DNA from: an uncultured Chlamydiae bacterium
GTDB taxonomy: Bacteria > Chlamydiota > Chlamydiia > Chlamydiales > SM23-39
Direction of reading: 5' to 3'
Length of the DNA: 21,755 nt
Assembly (NCBI GenBank): GCA_903889795.1
Contig: CAISYW010000137.1
Location: forward strand, 1-21,755
The position numbers were made by a program, and so were the translations under genes. The notes beneath the pieces were generated by a model, which was not told where the DNA came from, did not search any database, and saw only the letters and a program-made list of their open reading frames with translations. Shown one piece after another: positions 7,469-14,440 of the stretch (positions are counted from its first letter, which is position 1; each line of letters opens with the position of its first letter).

Positions 7469-8422
7469 ATGGAGAGACACAATTTAGTCATTATCGGATC
7501 GGGGCCGGCTGGATATACTGCGGCCATTTATGCTGCGCGAGCCAACCTAAAACCGGTGTTGTTTGAAGGGTTTCTATCCGGTCCGGCCGGAGGGCAGTTG
7601 ATGAGTACGACCGAAGTTGAAAATTTCCCCGGATTTCCCGAAGGAATTTTGGGTTCTCAGCTGATGGAAAATTTTCGAGCTCAGGCGAAACGTTTTGGAA
7701 CAATTGTTTTGACAGAAGACGTTGAGTCGGTCGATCTGACGAAGAGACCTTTTTTTATTAAAACATCTCAGACACAGATGCTGGCCAACGCGATTATCAT
7801 TGCTACCGGGGCTTCGGCCAAGCGTCTCGATGTTGAGGGGACTCGCGATGGAGAGTTTTGGCAAAAAGGGGTGACTGCCTGTGCCGTATGCGATGGAGCG
7901 GCGCCGATTTTTCGCAATAAACCGCTTTTTGTGATCGGAGGTGGGGATACCGCCGTGGAGGAAGCGATTTTTTTAACAAAGTATGCGAGCCGCGTATTCC
8001 TGGTTCATCGACGAGGTGAGTTGAAAGCATCGAAGATTATGGTCGAGCGGGCAATGAAGCATCCTAAAATTGAAATTCTTTGGAACCGTACTTTGGAAAA
8101 AGTTACGGGTGATCAGGTTGTTAGAAAAATTGTTTTGAAAGATGTGAAATCAGGACAATTGGAAGAGCGTGAAGCGGGCGGCGTCTTTTTTGCCATAGGC
8201 CATCAGCCTCTGACGGCTTTTTTGCAGGGGCAGATTAAATTGAATCCTTCGGGATATATCGCTACGAAGAAAGGAACTACTCTAACTAGCAAAGCCGGTG
8301 TTTTTGCCGCAGGAGATGTTCAAGATTGGGTCTATCGGCAAGCTGTCTCGGCGGCGGGAAGCGGCTGCATGGCTGCTTTGGATGCTGAGAGATGGCTTAG
8401 CAAACAGGGATATTCAGAATGA
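7469..8422 (+). CDS. trxB: Thioredoxin reductase
   Basis: This NADPH-dependent flavoenzyme reduces thioredoxin in the cytoplasm. It has 317 residues, close to the 315-321 usual for the family. The FAD dinucleotide fold shows GSGPAG (10-15). The redox-active disulfide is CAVC (138-141), followed by DG. The NADPH-binding site shows GGGDTAVEEA (157-166) and the HRR (180-182) that recognises the 2'-phosphate. The C-terminal FAD motif is GVFAAGDV (277-284), followed by RQAVSAAGSGCMAA. The start is ATG 7469, with AGGTGG five bases upstream; a GTG at 7460 would add three residues but overlaps that Shine-Dalgarno. The stop overlaps the ATG of the outer-membrane protein gene. trxB close to acpS matches the gene order I recall from Chlamydia. 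Confidence 0.96.
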   Translation: MERHNLVIIGSGPAGYTAAIYAARANLKPVLFEGFLSGPAGGQLMSTTEVENFPGFPEGILGSQLMENFRAQAKRFGTIVLTEDVESVDLTKRPFFIKTSQTQMLANAIIIATGASAKRLDVEGTRDGEFWQKGVTACAVCDGAAPIFRNKPLFVIGGGDTAVEEAIFLTKYASRVFLVHRRGELKASKIMVERAMKHPKIEILWNRTLEKVTGDQVVRKIVLKDVKSGQLEEREAGGVFFAIGHQPLTAFLQGQIKLNPSGYIATKKGTTLTSKAGVFAAGDVQDWVYRQAVSAAGSGCMAALDAERWLSKQGYSE

Positions 8423-9234
8423 AAAGACGATCCCTCATTCTTGGGGCTTTATTTCTTCCCGCGCTATGCTGTGGCCTCGAGGTTCAGCCTTGGTTTAGCG
8501 ATGTTTATGAATTTCATTTTTTGGGAAGTTACGCCTATAGCCGATTTCGGACCGTTCAAGGTGGTAAGCCTCAGTTAAACAAATCTTTCAATTCAAATGT
8601 AATTTATGCAGGATTTGAATTTTGTCCGGCTCCCGAATGGAGCTTGGACGGAGATATTCAGACCGCGGTTACAACGGACATGCCGTTCAATTTTCGCTCG
8701 ATTGCTTTTCAGGCGCGATATCTCTGGCTCGATGACATCGTGGGTAATCCCGTGAGTTTTTCAACGGGAGGTAATTTTCGAATTACATCCGATCCGGCGC
8801 TGCATGATATTAGTTGTCCATCGCATTCCAATGTCGATTTTGAAGTCAATTTTGCATTGGGCCGAGAATTTGATTATTCAGAGAGCTGGCAATGGAGATT
8901 TTGGTGCTTCGGCGCGCTGGGCCAGGCTAATTTGGGCTCGCCTTGGGTGAGAGCGATTGCATCTGTTGAGACGAATATCAATGAAACGCATAAATGGGAT
9001 TTTTACGCTCTTGGCAGCAATGGATATGGCCGCCATTCCCACGTGAGTACGGAGCATTTTAACGGATATGCCAAAATCCGCCAAAAATCGATTGATGCCG
9101 GTGTGCGCTATGGCTATCGTCTCGGAGTTTGGGGAACTCTGCGGTTGGAGTATCAGCGCCGTGTCTTGGCAAAGGCCTGCCCACAAAACGTGAATGCCTT
9201 CGCAATTAGCTATCTGCTCCCATTTTCTTTTTAG
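8419..9234 (+). CDS. Predicted outer-membrane beta-barrel protein, coupled to trxB
   Basis: The protein has 271 residues and an ATGA overlap with trxB. It starts with a signal peptide (MKRRSLILGALFLPALCCG, cleavage likely just before LEVQPW). The cysteines there do not fit a lipobox, so it is probably not a lipoprotein. The mature part alternates polar and aromatic/hydrophobic residues in many short strands (EFHFLGSYAYSRF, VIYAGFEFCP, DAGVRYGYRLG, TLRLEYQRR). It ends AISYLLPFSF, with the terminal Phe typical of BAM-inserted barrels. About 10-14 strands seem possible. Four cysteines remain in the mature part, of interest because chlamydial outer membranes are disulfide-crosslinked. I cannot name a family. 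The coupling to trxB may only reflect gene order, since TrxB acts in the cytoplasm. Confidence 0.75.
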   Translation: MKRRSLILGALFLPALCCGLEVQPWFSDVYEFHFLGSYAYSRFRTVQGGKPQLNKSFNSNVIYAGFEFCPAPEWSLDGDIQTAVTTDMPFNFRSIAFQARYLWLDDIVGNPVSFSTGGNFRITSDPALHDISCPSHSNVDFEVNFALGREFDYSESWQWRFWCFGALGQANLGSPWVRAIASVETNINETHKWDFYALGSNGYGRHSHVSTEHFNGYAKIRQKSIDAGVRYGYRLGVWGTLRLEYQRRVLAKACPQNVNAFAISYLLPFSF

Positions 9235-9264
9235 GATCGTTCAAGAAGCCTGTTTAACAGCTCC

Positions 9265-9660
9265 TTACTGCATTCCCACCCAAATAGCCACGGCTGTGGC
9301 GTATTCGACACAGTGGCTGATAGAGACGAGAATCTGAGGATGATCGAATTTTTCTTGTAAGGATGAAGAGAGTGAAACAATTGGTTTTCCGAATTCGTCG
9401 TTGAGCACTTCGATATCATGCCACTGGATCTTCGTTCCAAAACCCGTTCCAAACGCTTTGACGATTGCTTCTTTAGAGGCGAACCGTCCCGCATAATGCG
9501 GAACGGGATCCTGGAATTTTTGGCAATAATCAAGCTCGCGCTGGGTAAAAAGACGGTTGAGAAAAGGATCTCCTTGCCGCTCGATACTTTGGCGTATTCT
9601 CGCGATTTCGATGATATCGTTGCCGAGGCCGCGAACGGCGCAGCTCTTACTGGGTTTCAT
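9265..9660 (-). CDS. acpS: Holo-[acyl-carrier-protein] synthase
   Basis: AcpS transfers the 4'-phosphopantetheine arm from coenzyme A to Ser of acyl carrier protein, activating fatty-acid synthesis. From ATG 9660 it has 131 residues, near the family's 115-130. It shows the N-terminal GLGNDIIEIARI with Mg-binding D15, the GRFASKEAIVKAFGTG motif with E64, and the C-terminal SISHC...ATAVAIW. The start is uncertain: ATG 9660 overlaps the last codons of the PIN-TRAM gene by 14 bases, ATG 9669 is possible, and ATG 9699 would give an unusually long N-terminus. It is the last gene of the rlmH/PIN-TRAM/acpS minus-strand run and converges with the beta-barrel gene, 30 bases away and without an obvious terminator. 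Confidence 0.93.
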   Translation of the reverse strand: MKPSKSCAVRGLGNDIIEIARIRQSIERQGDPFLNRLFTQRELDYCQKFQDPVPHYAGRFASKEAIVKAFGTGFGTKIQWHDIEVLNDEFGKPIVSLSSSLQEKFDHPQILVSISHCVEYATAVAIWVGMQ

Positions 9661-10720
9661 CGGAATCATAAGGGGGTTGAAATTCACCTTCTTCATCAAG
9701 CGCGTTGCAGAAAATCATTCGACCGGATGTCGTGTGTTTGACAGACAAGACCAGAGCGTCAATAGAATCTCCAATGAAAGCGCCTCCCCCGTTGACGACA
9801 ACCATGGTGCCGTCATCAAGGTATCCGACTCCTTGTCGAGGTTCTTTGCCGTAGCGCTGAATTTTGATCTTGATCTTCTCTCCGGCCTGCATCAGGGGCT
9901 TCAGGGCATTTGATAGAGCGTGGATATTGATAATGCGAACACCTTCAATCGCGGAGATTTGAACGCGGCTGATATCTGCTGTGAGGATGTTGCCATCGAG
10001 GAGTCGGGCCAAGCGGATGAGTTTGCTCATCGCGTCTGCTACATCCGGAAAGTCGGTGTCATTGAATCGCATTTCAAGACCCGGGAGCTGCTCGAGTTTT
10101 TTCACCACTTCTAACGATCGCTTGGCTTTATTACGCGTCAGCTCATCGCTAACTTCGGCCTGTGCATAGAGTTCTTTTAGAAGAAAACGAGGAAGAACCA
10201 GATGGTGATCGATCATGCCCGAGGCGGCTAGGTCGATAATCCGCGCGTCTCCCAGTACGGAAGAGTCAATAATGAGATCTTTCTTTTTTTGCGCAGTTGG
10301 TGTGAATTTTACAAAAGGGATGCTCACATAGAGTTCGTCGGATGCGCGAAGAGTCATTAATGTGCCTAGATATGTCCCGAACAAGAAGAGGGCTATTTTG
10401 ATGACTTCCAAAGAGCGGATGTCGAGATGAATCGTGGCAGAGGAAATGTCGAGAATGGCCGAAAAAATCAAAACGAGCGCTTCTCCCATGAGGTAGCCGA
10501 TGAACAAACCCACAATGGCAATATTGAATGAGCGTAAGTTGAATCGTTTGAAGAGAATATCAAACCCGAATAGCAAAAGACCGAGAAGAGCGCCTAATCC
10601 TGCGCCGATCAACAGATTTTCCAATGAGTAGCCGGAAGGTCCTGATATCATGTAGGTTGTAATAAAGAAAATACTAAGTATAAAAAAGAACAATCTCGTG
10701 AAAGCTAATGCGATGTTCAT
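9647..10720 (-). CDS. Integral membrane PIN-TRAM domain protein (YacL-like)
   Basis: The protein has 357 residues. The start at ATG 10720 is supported by an AGGA about seven bases upstream; the frame remains open for 19 more codons without a better site. Four transmembrane helices (about 6-26, 33-55, 66-90, 104-124) precede a PIN nuclease-like domain (about 148-268). The PIN motif starts LIIDSSVLGDARI (149-161) and has acidic candidates D152, E183, D229 and D249 (ILTADISRV). A TRAM beta-barrel, an RNA-binding module, follows at about 279-340 (GEKIKIKIQRYG...VGYLDDGTMVVVNGG). This architecture is that of the YacL family, widespread in Gram-positives, cyanobacteria and chlamydiae; its RNA substrate is not established to my knowledge. 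All four PIN acids appear present, so nuclease activity is plausible. Confidence 0.9.
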   Translation of the reverse strand: MNIALAFTRLFFFILSIFFITTYMISGPSGYSLENLLIGAGLGALLGLLLFGFDILFKRFNLRSFNIAIVGLFIGYLMGEALVLIFSAILDISSATIHLDIRSLEVIKIALFLFGTYLGTLMTLRASDELYVSIPFVKFTPTAQKKKDLIIDSSVLGDARIIDLAASGMIDHHLVLPRFLLKELYAQAEVSDELTRNKAKRSLEVVKKLEQLPGLEMRFNDTDFPDVADAMSKLIRLARLLDGNILTADISRVQISAIEGVRIINIHALSNALKPLMQAGEKIKIKIQRYGKEPRQGVGYLDDGTMVVVNGGGAFIGDSIDALVLSVKHTTSGRMIFCNALDEEGEFQPPYDSDETQ

Positions 10721-10870
10721 ATTTTTTTCCTGTTTACTAAAGTAGCCTGTGGGGCTTGGTCCATTGGACAACCTCAAAAGGATTACATATGAATTGTAGA
10801 TTGGGGAACGTTTTTTGTCGATCTAGTAAAGAAAAAAATTAAATGCAAGATAAAGTGTTATTTTTGAAAA

Positions 10871-11296
10871 TCATTTATGATAAGGGCTTTTTTTTGAGAT
10901 CTCCATAGCGCGGTAAATCTGTTCGAGGAGAATCAGTCGGGTCAATTGATGTGTAAATGTCAAGGGAGATAAACTCCATCGTAGAGTCGATTTTTGTAAA
11001 ATATCGGGAGAAAATCCGTCGGGACCGCCGATTGCGAACGTCGCTCGCGATCGGTTATTTTCAAAATACTTGAGTAATTTTTGACTGAATTCCAGGCTCC
11101 CCATTGAATCGCCATTGGGGTCGAGTGCGATATATTGTTGTTCTTGCGGGAGAAGATCGGCGAGCTGCGCATCGTCTTTTGGGTGGATCCAGGTAATCTC
11201 AAGAAAGGGCGAGAGTCTTTTTTCATATTCGGCGAGCGCCATGCGGAGCCACTCTTCTTTGCACCTTCCGCTTGCGATCACTTTGACTTTTATCAT
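10871..11296 (-). CDS. rlmH: 23S rRNA pseudouridine-1915 N3-methyltransferase RlmH
   Basis: RlmH is a SPOUT methyltransferase that methylates N3 of pseudouridine 1915 in helix 69 of 23S rRNA on 70S ribosomes. At 141 residues it is slightly under the usual 155. It shows IALDPNGDSMGSLEFS, the SAM-knot FAIGGPDGF (87-95), and the characteristic C-terminus SLSPLTFTHQLTRLILLEQIYRAM...PYHK. The terminal Tyr-His-Lys is the family hallmark. ATG 11296 is the natural start (MIKVKVIASGRCKEEW). Only 20 bases separate it from the divergent lgt, so its promoter must reach into lgt's coding region or overlap lgt's own. A 150-base gap separates it from the downstream PIN-TRAM gene. Confidence 0.95.
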   Translation of the reverse strand: MIKVKVIASGRCKEEWLRMALAEYEKRLSPFLEITWIHPKDDAQLADLLPQEQQYIALDPNGDSMGSLEFSQKLLKYFENNRSRATFAIGGPDGFSPDILQKSTLRWSLSPLTFTHQLTRLILLEQIYRAMEISKKSPYHK

Positions 11297-11316
11297 TCTT
11301 TTGCCATGCTTATATT

Positions 11317-12183
11317 ATGATTTATTGGGATCCTTCTCCGAATTTTTTCGTTATCCCCATTCTGAACTGGCCAATCTTATGGTATGGCCTTTTTTTTGCA
11401 TCGGGATTTCTTATCGGATTTCCTCTCTTTGAAGGGATATTGCTGCGCTATTTTTTGCAAATAAACAAAAAGCGAAAAAGAAAAATTAGGGATTTGAAAT
11501 GCATCGCATTAAAAGTGACCGACCGGATCACGATTTATGCCGTTTTTGCTACAGCTCTGGGTGCGCGCCTCGGACATTTTCTCTTTTATGAAAACCCATC
11601 GGAATATCTAAAAAATCCCTTTGAGATTTTGAAGATTTGGGAGGGCGGCCTGGCTAGCCATGGAGCTGCAATTGCGATCATCTTTACCCTCTACATGCTC
11701 TCGCGCTGGACAAAGAAAATCGATTCCGGACTGAGCTGTATTCGTCTACTCGATTTTATTTGCGTCCCTACAGCATTGGCCGGTTCTTTTATTCGTATTG
11801 GAAATTTATTTAATCAGGAAATTTTAGGCACCGTAACAAATCTTCCGTGGGGTTTTATCTTTGGCCATCCAAGAGATGGCAGCCTTCCCATTGCTCGGCA
11901 CCCAGTGCAAATTTATGAGTCTTTATTTTACTTTGCCGTCTTTTTGATCCTTTGGCGGCTCACTTATCGTAGAGCTTTCTTATTAGGACAGGGAAAGCTC
12001 ATTGGTCTTTTTTTGATTCTCGTCTTCGGTTTTCGCTTCCTCGTCGAATTTTTAAAGCTCGAGCAGAGTGAGTTGCTTTCGTTATCCAGTTCTTTGACCA
12101 TGGGACAGTGGTTGAGCATTCCGCTCGTGATCCTTGGGGTAGGCCTTTTCTTCTTTTCAGAAAAACTTGTAAAATCCCGTTAG
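11317..12183 (+). CDS. lgt: Prolipoprotein diacylglyceryl transferase
   Basis: Lgt is an inner-membrane enzyme that transfers diacylglycerol from phosphatidylglycerol to the lipobox cysteine of prolipoproteins, the first step of lipoprotein maturation. It has 288 residues and about seven transmembrane helices. The signature region reads EGGLASHGAAIAI (109-121, the usual GGMSFHG-like loop), then GSFIRIGNLFNQEILG (156-171, containing the conserved Arg, Asn and Glu) and HPVQIYE (195-201); a late FRFLVEF (239-245) follows. An Arg/Lys-rich insert (NKKRKRKIRDLK, 50-61) sits in the first cytoplasmic loop. The start ATG 11317 has no evident Shine-Dalgarno. It is divergent to rlmH and converges on the DMT carrier with only six bases between stops. 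Confidence 0.96.
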   Translation: MIYWDPSPNFFVIPILNWPILWYGLFFASGFLIGFPLFEGILLRYFLQINKKRKRKIRDLKCIALKVTDRITIYAVFATALGARLGHFLFYENPSEYLKNPFEILKIWEGGLASHGAAIAIIFTLYMLSRWTKKIDSGLSCIRLLDFICVPTALAGSFIRIGNLFNQEILGTVTNLPWGFIFGHPRDGSLPIARHPVQIYESLFYFAVFLILWRLTYRRAFLLGQGKLIGLFLILVFGFRFLVEFLKLEQSELLSLSSSLTMGQWLSIPLVILGVGLFFFSEKLVKSR

Positions 12184-12189
12184 GGAGAC

Positions 12190-13134
12190 TTAGGGAGCCG
12201 CAGCTTCTGAGGGTATCTTTTTCAGGATATAGCCTTGTTTGATTTCGGCGCTATAGATCAGCCAAAGACCCGATCCCACAATCGCCGTAGAGAGGAAAAT
12301 GGCGAAGGAGGGTGTTTCTCCAATAAATATCCAACTCATGAGCGAAGCGAAGACGGGGCTCAATAGGCCCATAAAAGAGAGAAAGGTTGCAGTAAATCTT
12401 TTCAACATCAGCCCATAGATGTTGTAGCAAACGATATTTGAGATGAATGTCATGATCAGAGTTCCCTGGACGAAGGCGGGAAAATGGGCGCTTGATACGG
12501 GCGTAGGGTGCCAGGGGTCAATGATAAATGAATGGAAGAGCGCAAAAACACCGCCAATCAGCATTGCAGTCCCGTTGGCCATTGAGGGGGAAACGGAGGA
12601 GTCTTTGACGACAATACGCAGCAGTACCCAGCCATACACGGAACAGAGGGCAGCAGCCATCATGGCGAGTTCGGGCCATGAGAAGCAGAAAATTCCTCCG
12701 ATGAGATTTTCCGATCCTGTTTGAATCGCTAAAACGGGGACGATGCCTAAAAAACCAATTCCCATGCCAAGCCATTTCCTCGAATTCATCTTTTCGCCGA
12801 AATGCAGGTAGGAGAAAAAAGCCGTAAAAAAGGGTGATAGGCTATAGAGAAAACAGGTTTTGGCTGCGGAAAGATGTTGCACGCTCCAAAATTCGAATGC
12901 ATTCGCAAGATACATACTGAAGAGCGCGTAGAGGCTGAGAGACAAAAGTTGCTTGGAGGTGATTCGAAAAGCAGAACGATTGCGAATTGCTAAAAATCCA
13001 AGAAGCAGCATGCCGGCTAAAAGCATACGCACAGCAGTCAAGAATAGGGGAGGGCTGTGTTCCAGTGTGATTTTTGCCAATGAGAAGATACTAGACCAGA
13101 CAGCGAACATTAGAACGACAATCGAGATGTACAT
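12190..13134 (-). CDS. DMT/EamA-family carrier, candidate S-adenosylmethionine transporter
   Basis: The protein has 314 residues and ten predicted transmembrane helices arranged as two five-helix EamA repeats. The first repeat includes MLFAVWSSIFSLAKITLEHSPPLFLTAVRMLLAG, split over residues 9-42 with the typical W/P/R pattern, and the second ends in FLSFMGLLSPVFASLMSWIFIGETPS, whose P...GE motif is characteristic. Length and topology agree with the DMT carrier reported as the S-adenosylmethionine/S-adenosylhomocysteine exchanger of Chlamydia trachomatis (CTL843/CT580). I infer that function from resemblance recalled from memory; other EamA substrates remain possible. A -10-like TATACT and a palindrome stand just upstream. 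It converges with lgt. Confidence 0.85.
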   Translation of the reverse strand: MYISIVVLMFAVWSSIFSLAKITLEHSPPLFLTAVRMLLAGMLLLGFLAIRNRSAFRITSKQLLSLSLYALFSMYLANAFEFWSVQHLSAAKTCFLYSLSPFFTAFFSYLHFGEKMNSRKWLGMGIGFLGIVPVLAIQTGSENLIGGIFCFSWPELAMMAAALCSVYGWVLLRIVVKDSSVSPSMANGTAMLIGGVFALFHSFIIDPWHPTPVSSAHFPAFVQGTLIMTFISNIVCYNIYGLMLKRFTATFLSFMGLLSPVFASLMSWIFIGETPSFAIFLSTAIVGSGLWLIYSAEIKQGYILKKIPSEAAAP

Positions 13135-13157
13135 AAATTATTCTCTTTTAGGTGGTT

Positions 13158-13184
13158 AGTATAAAGTTGGTTTGATTGCAATCA
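13158..13184 (-). promoter_or_regulatory. Candidate promoter with overlapping palindrome before the DMT carrier
   Basis: Read on the minus strand, TATACT (13163-13158) is a 5-of-6 match to the -10 hexamer, giving a 5' leader of roughly 15-20 bases before ATG 13134. No good -35 is present. Instead the perfect palindrome TGATTGCAATCA (13173-13184) covers the spacer and the edge of the -35 position, where a regulator could block or assist polymerase. Confidence 0.4.
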
Positions 13185-13298
13185 TAACGGAGACAAGGAA
13201 GCTCAGAAATGGCACCGTAGGACATTTTTCAAAACTCATTCAATTTGTGGTAACACTATAGCCCTGAGCCCTTTTTTTTGAGGAGCGAATCAAGATTT

Positions 13299-13655
13299 TT
13301 AATTATAAATTCCGAACCATTCTCTTCGCTCATCGGGTGTTAATAAACTTATTGAAGGGGCGCTGGGTGTTAAGTTGTAATCTGGTAATAATTCAAGAGG
13401 AGGTGCGCTAGCATAAAAGAATGGATCTGTGGGACGCCAGTTAATTTGGATTTTAAAAGGCGTTGGTTCAGTAGTCAATTTATTTTGAATAATTCGGGCG
13501 AACATTTTGCTTAAATCCCAAATAATGAAAGGAATGGCGAGAAAAAATGCAGCGGCATATCGTGCTGTTTTTTCGATGATCGGAACGTTTGATTTGCCCG
13601 CAAAATCTTTGAGGTTGTTCACGGAAGGAAAATCTTGAATGGGAAAAAGAGTCAT
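13299..13655 (-). CDS. Small hypothetical membrane protein (118 aa)
   Basis: I do not recognise this 118-residue protein. One hydrophobic segment (about residues 32-48, ARYAAAFFLAIPFIIWDL) is followed by an amphipathic basic stretch. A Pro-rich C-terminal half (EPTPFKI, WRPTDPFF, APPLELLPDYNLTPSAPSIS) ends in DERREWFGIYN. It could be a single-pass inner-membrane protein, or a secreted protein given the proline content. The AGAGGT Shine-Dalgarno (13665-13670) is nine bases from ATG 13655. A good extended -10 promoter lies just above it, so the gene is probably expressed. The closest chlamydial comparison would be inclusion-membrane proteins, but those have a bilobed paired hydrophobic domain and this has only one segment. 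Confidence 0.7.
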   Translation of the reverse strand: MTLFPIQDFPSVNNLKDFAGKSNVPIIEKTARYAAAFFLAIPFIIWDLSKMFARIIQNKLTTEPTPFKIQINWRPTDPFFYASAPPLELLPDYNLTPSAPSISLLTPDERREWFGIYN

Positions 13656-13685
13656 AAAGTTAATACCTCTTGATGTTACGCGAAC

Positions 13686-13713
13686 ATTCTACCATACTCT
13701 TACCCCGTTTCAA
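13686..13713 (-). promoter_or_regulatory. Sigma-70-type promoter for the 118-aa gene
   Basis: On the minus strand TTGAAA (13713-13708) is 5 of 6 to the -35. It is separated by 16 bases from TAGAAT (13691-13686), 5 of 6 to the -10, preceded by TGG, giving an extended -10. Transcription should start near 13679, about 25 bases before the ATG. Confidence 0.65.
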
Positions 13714-13723
13714 AGTGATTTAA

Positions 13724-13755
13724 TTGAACAGGATTTTGATTTGTTATTCTATAAT
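13724..13755 (+). promoter_or_regulatory. Candidate promoter for the yhhQ-tgt...hflX transcription unit
   Basis: A perfect -10 TATAAT (13750-13755) stands 22 bases before ATG 13778. The best -35, TTGAAC (13724-13729), is 20 bases upstream, longer than ideal, so it may be a regulated or weak promoter. It is back to back with the minus-strand promoter at 13686-13713. Confidence 0.45.
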
Positions 13756-13777
13756 TTATTGAGTGATTATTGTTTAT

Positions 13778-14440
13778 ATGAATGAGATTCTTTTTTTTGC
13801 TCATATTTTATTTATTTTACTGTTTCTCGCTTTTGCCGTGCGCCTGGGTCAAGGCGCCTTGACGGTATATATTGGACTATCCGCGGTGCTAGCCAATTTG
13901 TTTGTCGTCAAGCAGATGACCCTTTTTGGTTTTCAAGTGACCTGCAGCGATGTCTTTGCTGTCGGTGGAATTCTGGCACTGAATTTACTTCAGGATTTGT
14001 ATGGAAAAGAGGCGGCCCGGCGCTCGATTCGCGCATCATTATTTGCGATGATTCTTTTTGTCGTGATGTCGCAGATGCATCTTTTTTATACTCCGAGCGC
14101 TTTTGATCAGACGCAATCGGCTTATGCGGCGATACTGGGACAGACTCCCCGCATTGTTGTTGCCTCTTTAATCGTTTACTATATTGTACAACGAATCGAT
14201 GTGCTTTTTTTTGCTTTCCTAAAAAGGTTTATTCAGAATTTGGGAACGAGACTGCTTTTTTCTCTTCTGGTCAATCAGGCTTTGGATACAATTTTGTTTA
14301 GCTTTCTGGGTCTTTACGGTTTGGTTGCCTCATTATTCGACATCATCATTGTGAGTTATATTGTGAAATGCACCATCATTGCTTCAAGTAGCTACATCGC
14401 CGGTCTATTGAAACGTTATGCCTGGAGGGAAGCGGTATGA
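13778..14440 (+). CDS. yhhQ: Queuosine-precursor transporter (YhhQ/QPTR, DUF165 family)
   Basis: This inner-membrane carrier takes up queuosine precursors or queuine. It has 220 residues from ATG 13778 (a GTG at 13763 would add five) and about six to seven transmembrane helices. Motifs typical of the family are VYIGLSAVLANLFVVKQMTLFG, TCSDVFAVGGILALNLLQDLYGKEAARRSI (the conserved D..YG...A), the paired-helix NQALDTILFSF and a late IIVSYIVKC. In this family the LQD.YGK and the Asn/Asp pairs are considered important for transport. Its stop overlaps the start of tgt (ATGA), so transport and base exchange are coupled. C. trachomatis is reported to salvage queuine directly with its YhhQ and Tgt homologues, so the same role is likely here. 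Confidence 0.92.
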   Translation: MNEILFFAHILFILLFLAFAVRLGQGALTVYIGLSAVLANLFVVKQMTLFGFQVTCSDVFAVGGILALNLLQDLYGKEAARRSIRASLFAMILFVVMSQMHLFYTPSAFDQTQSAYAAILGQTPRIVVASLIVYYIVQRIDVLFFAFLKRFIQNLGTRLLFSLLVNQALDTILFSFLGLYGLVASLFDIIIVSYIVKCTIIASSSYIAGLLKRYAWREAV

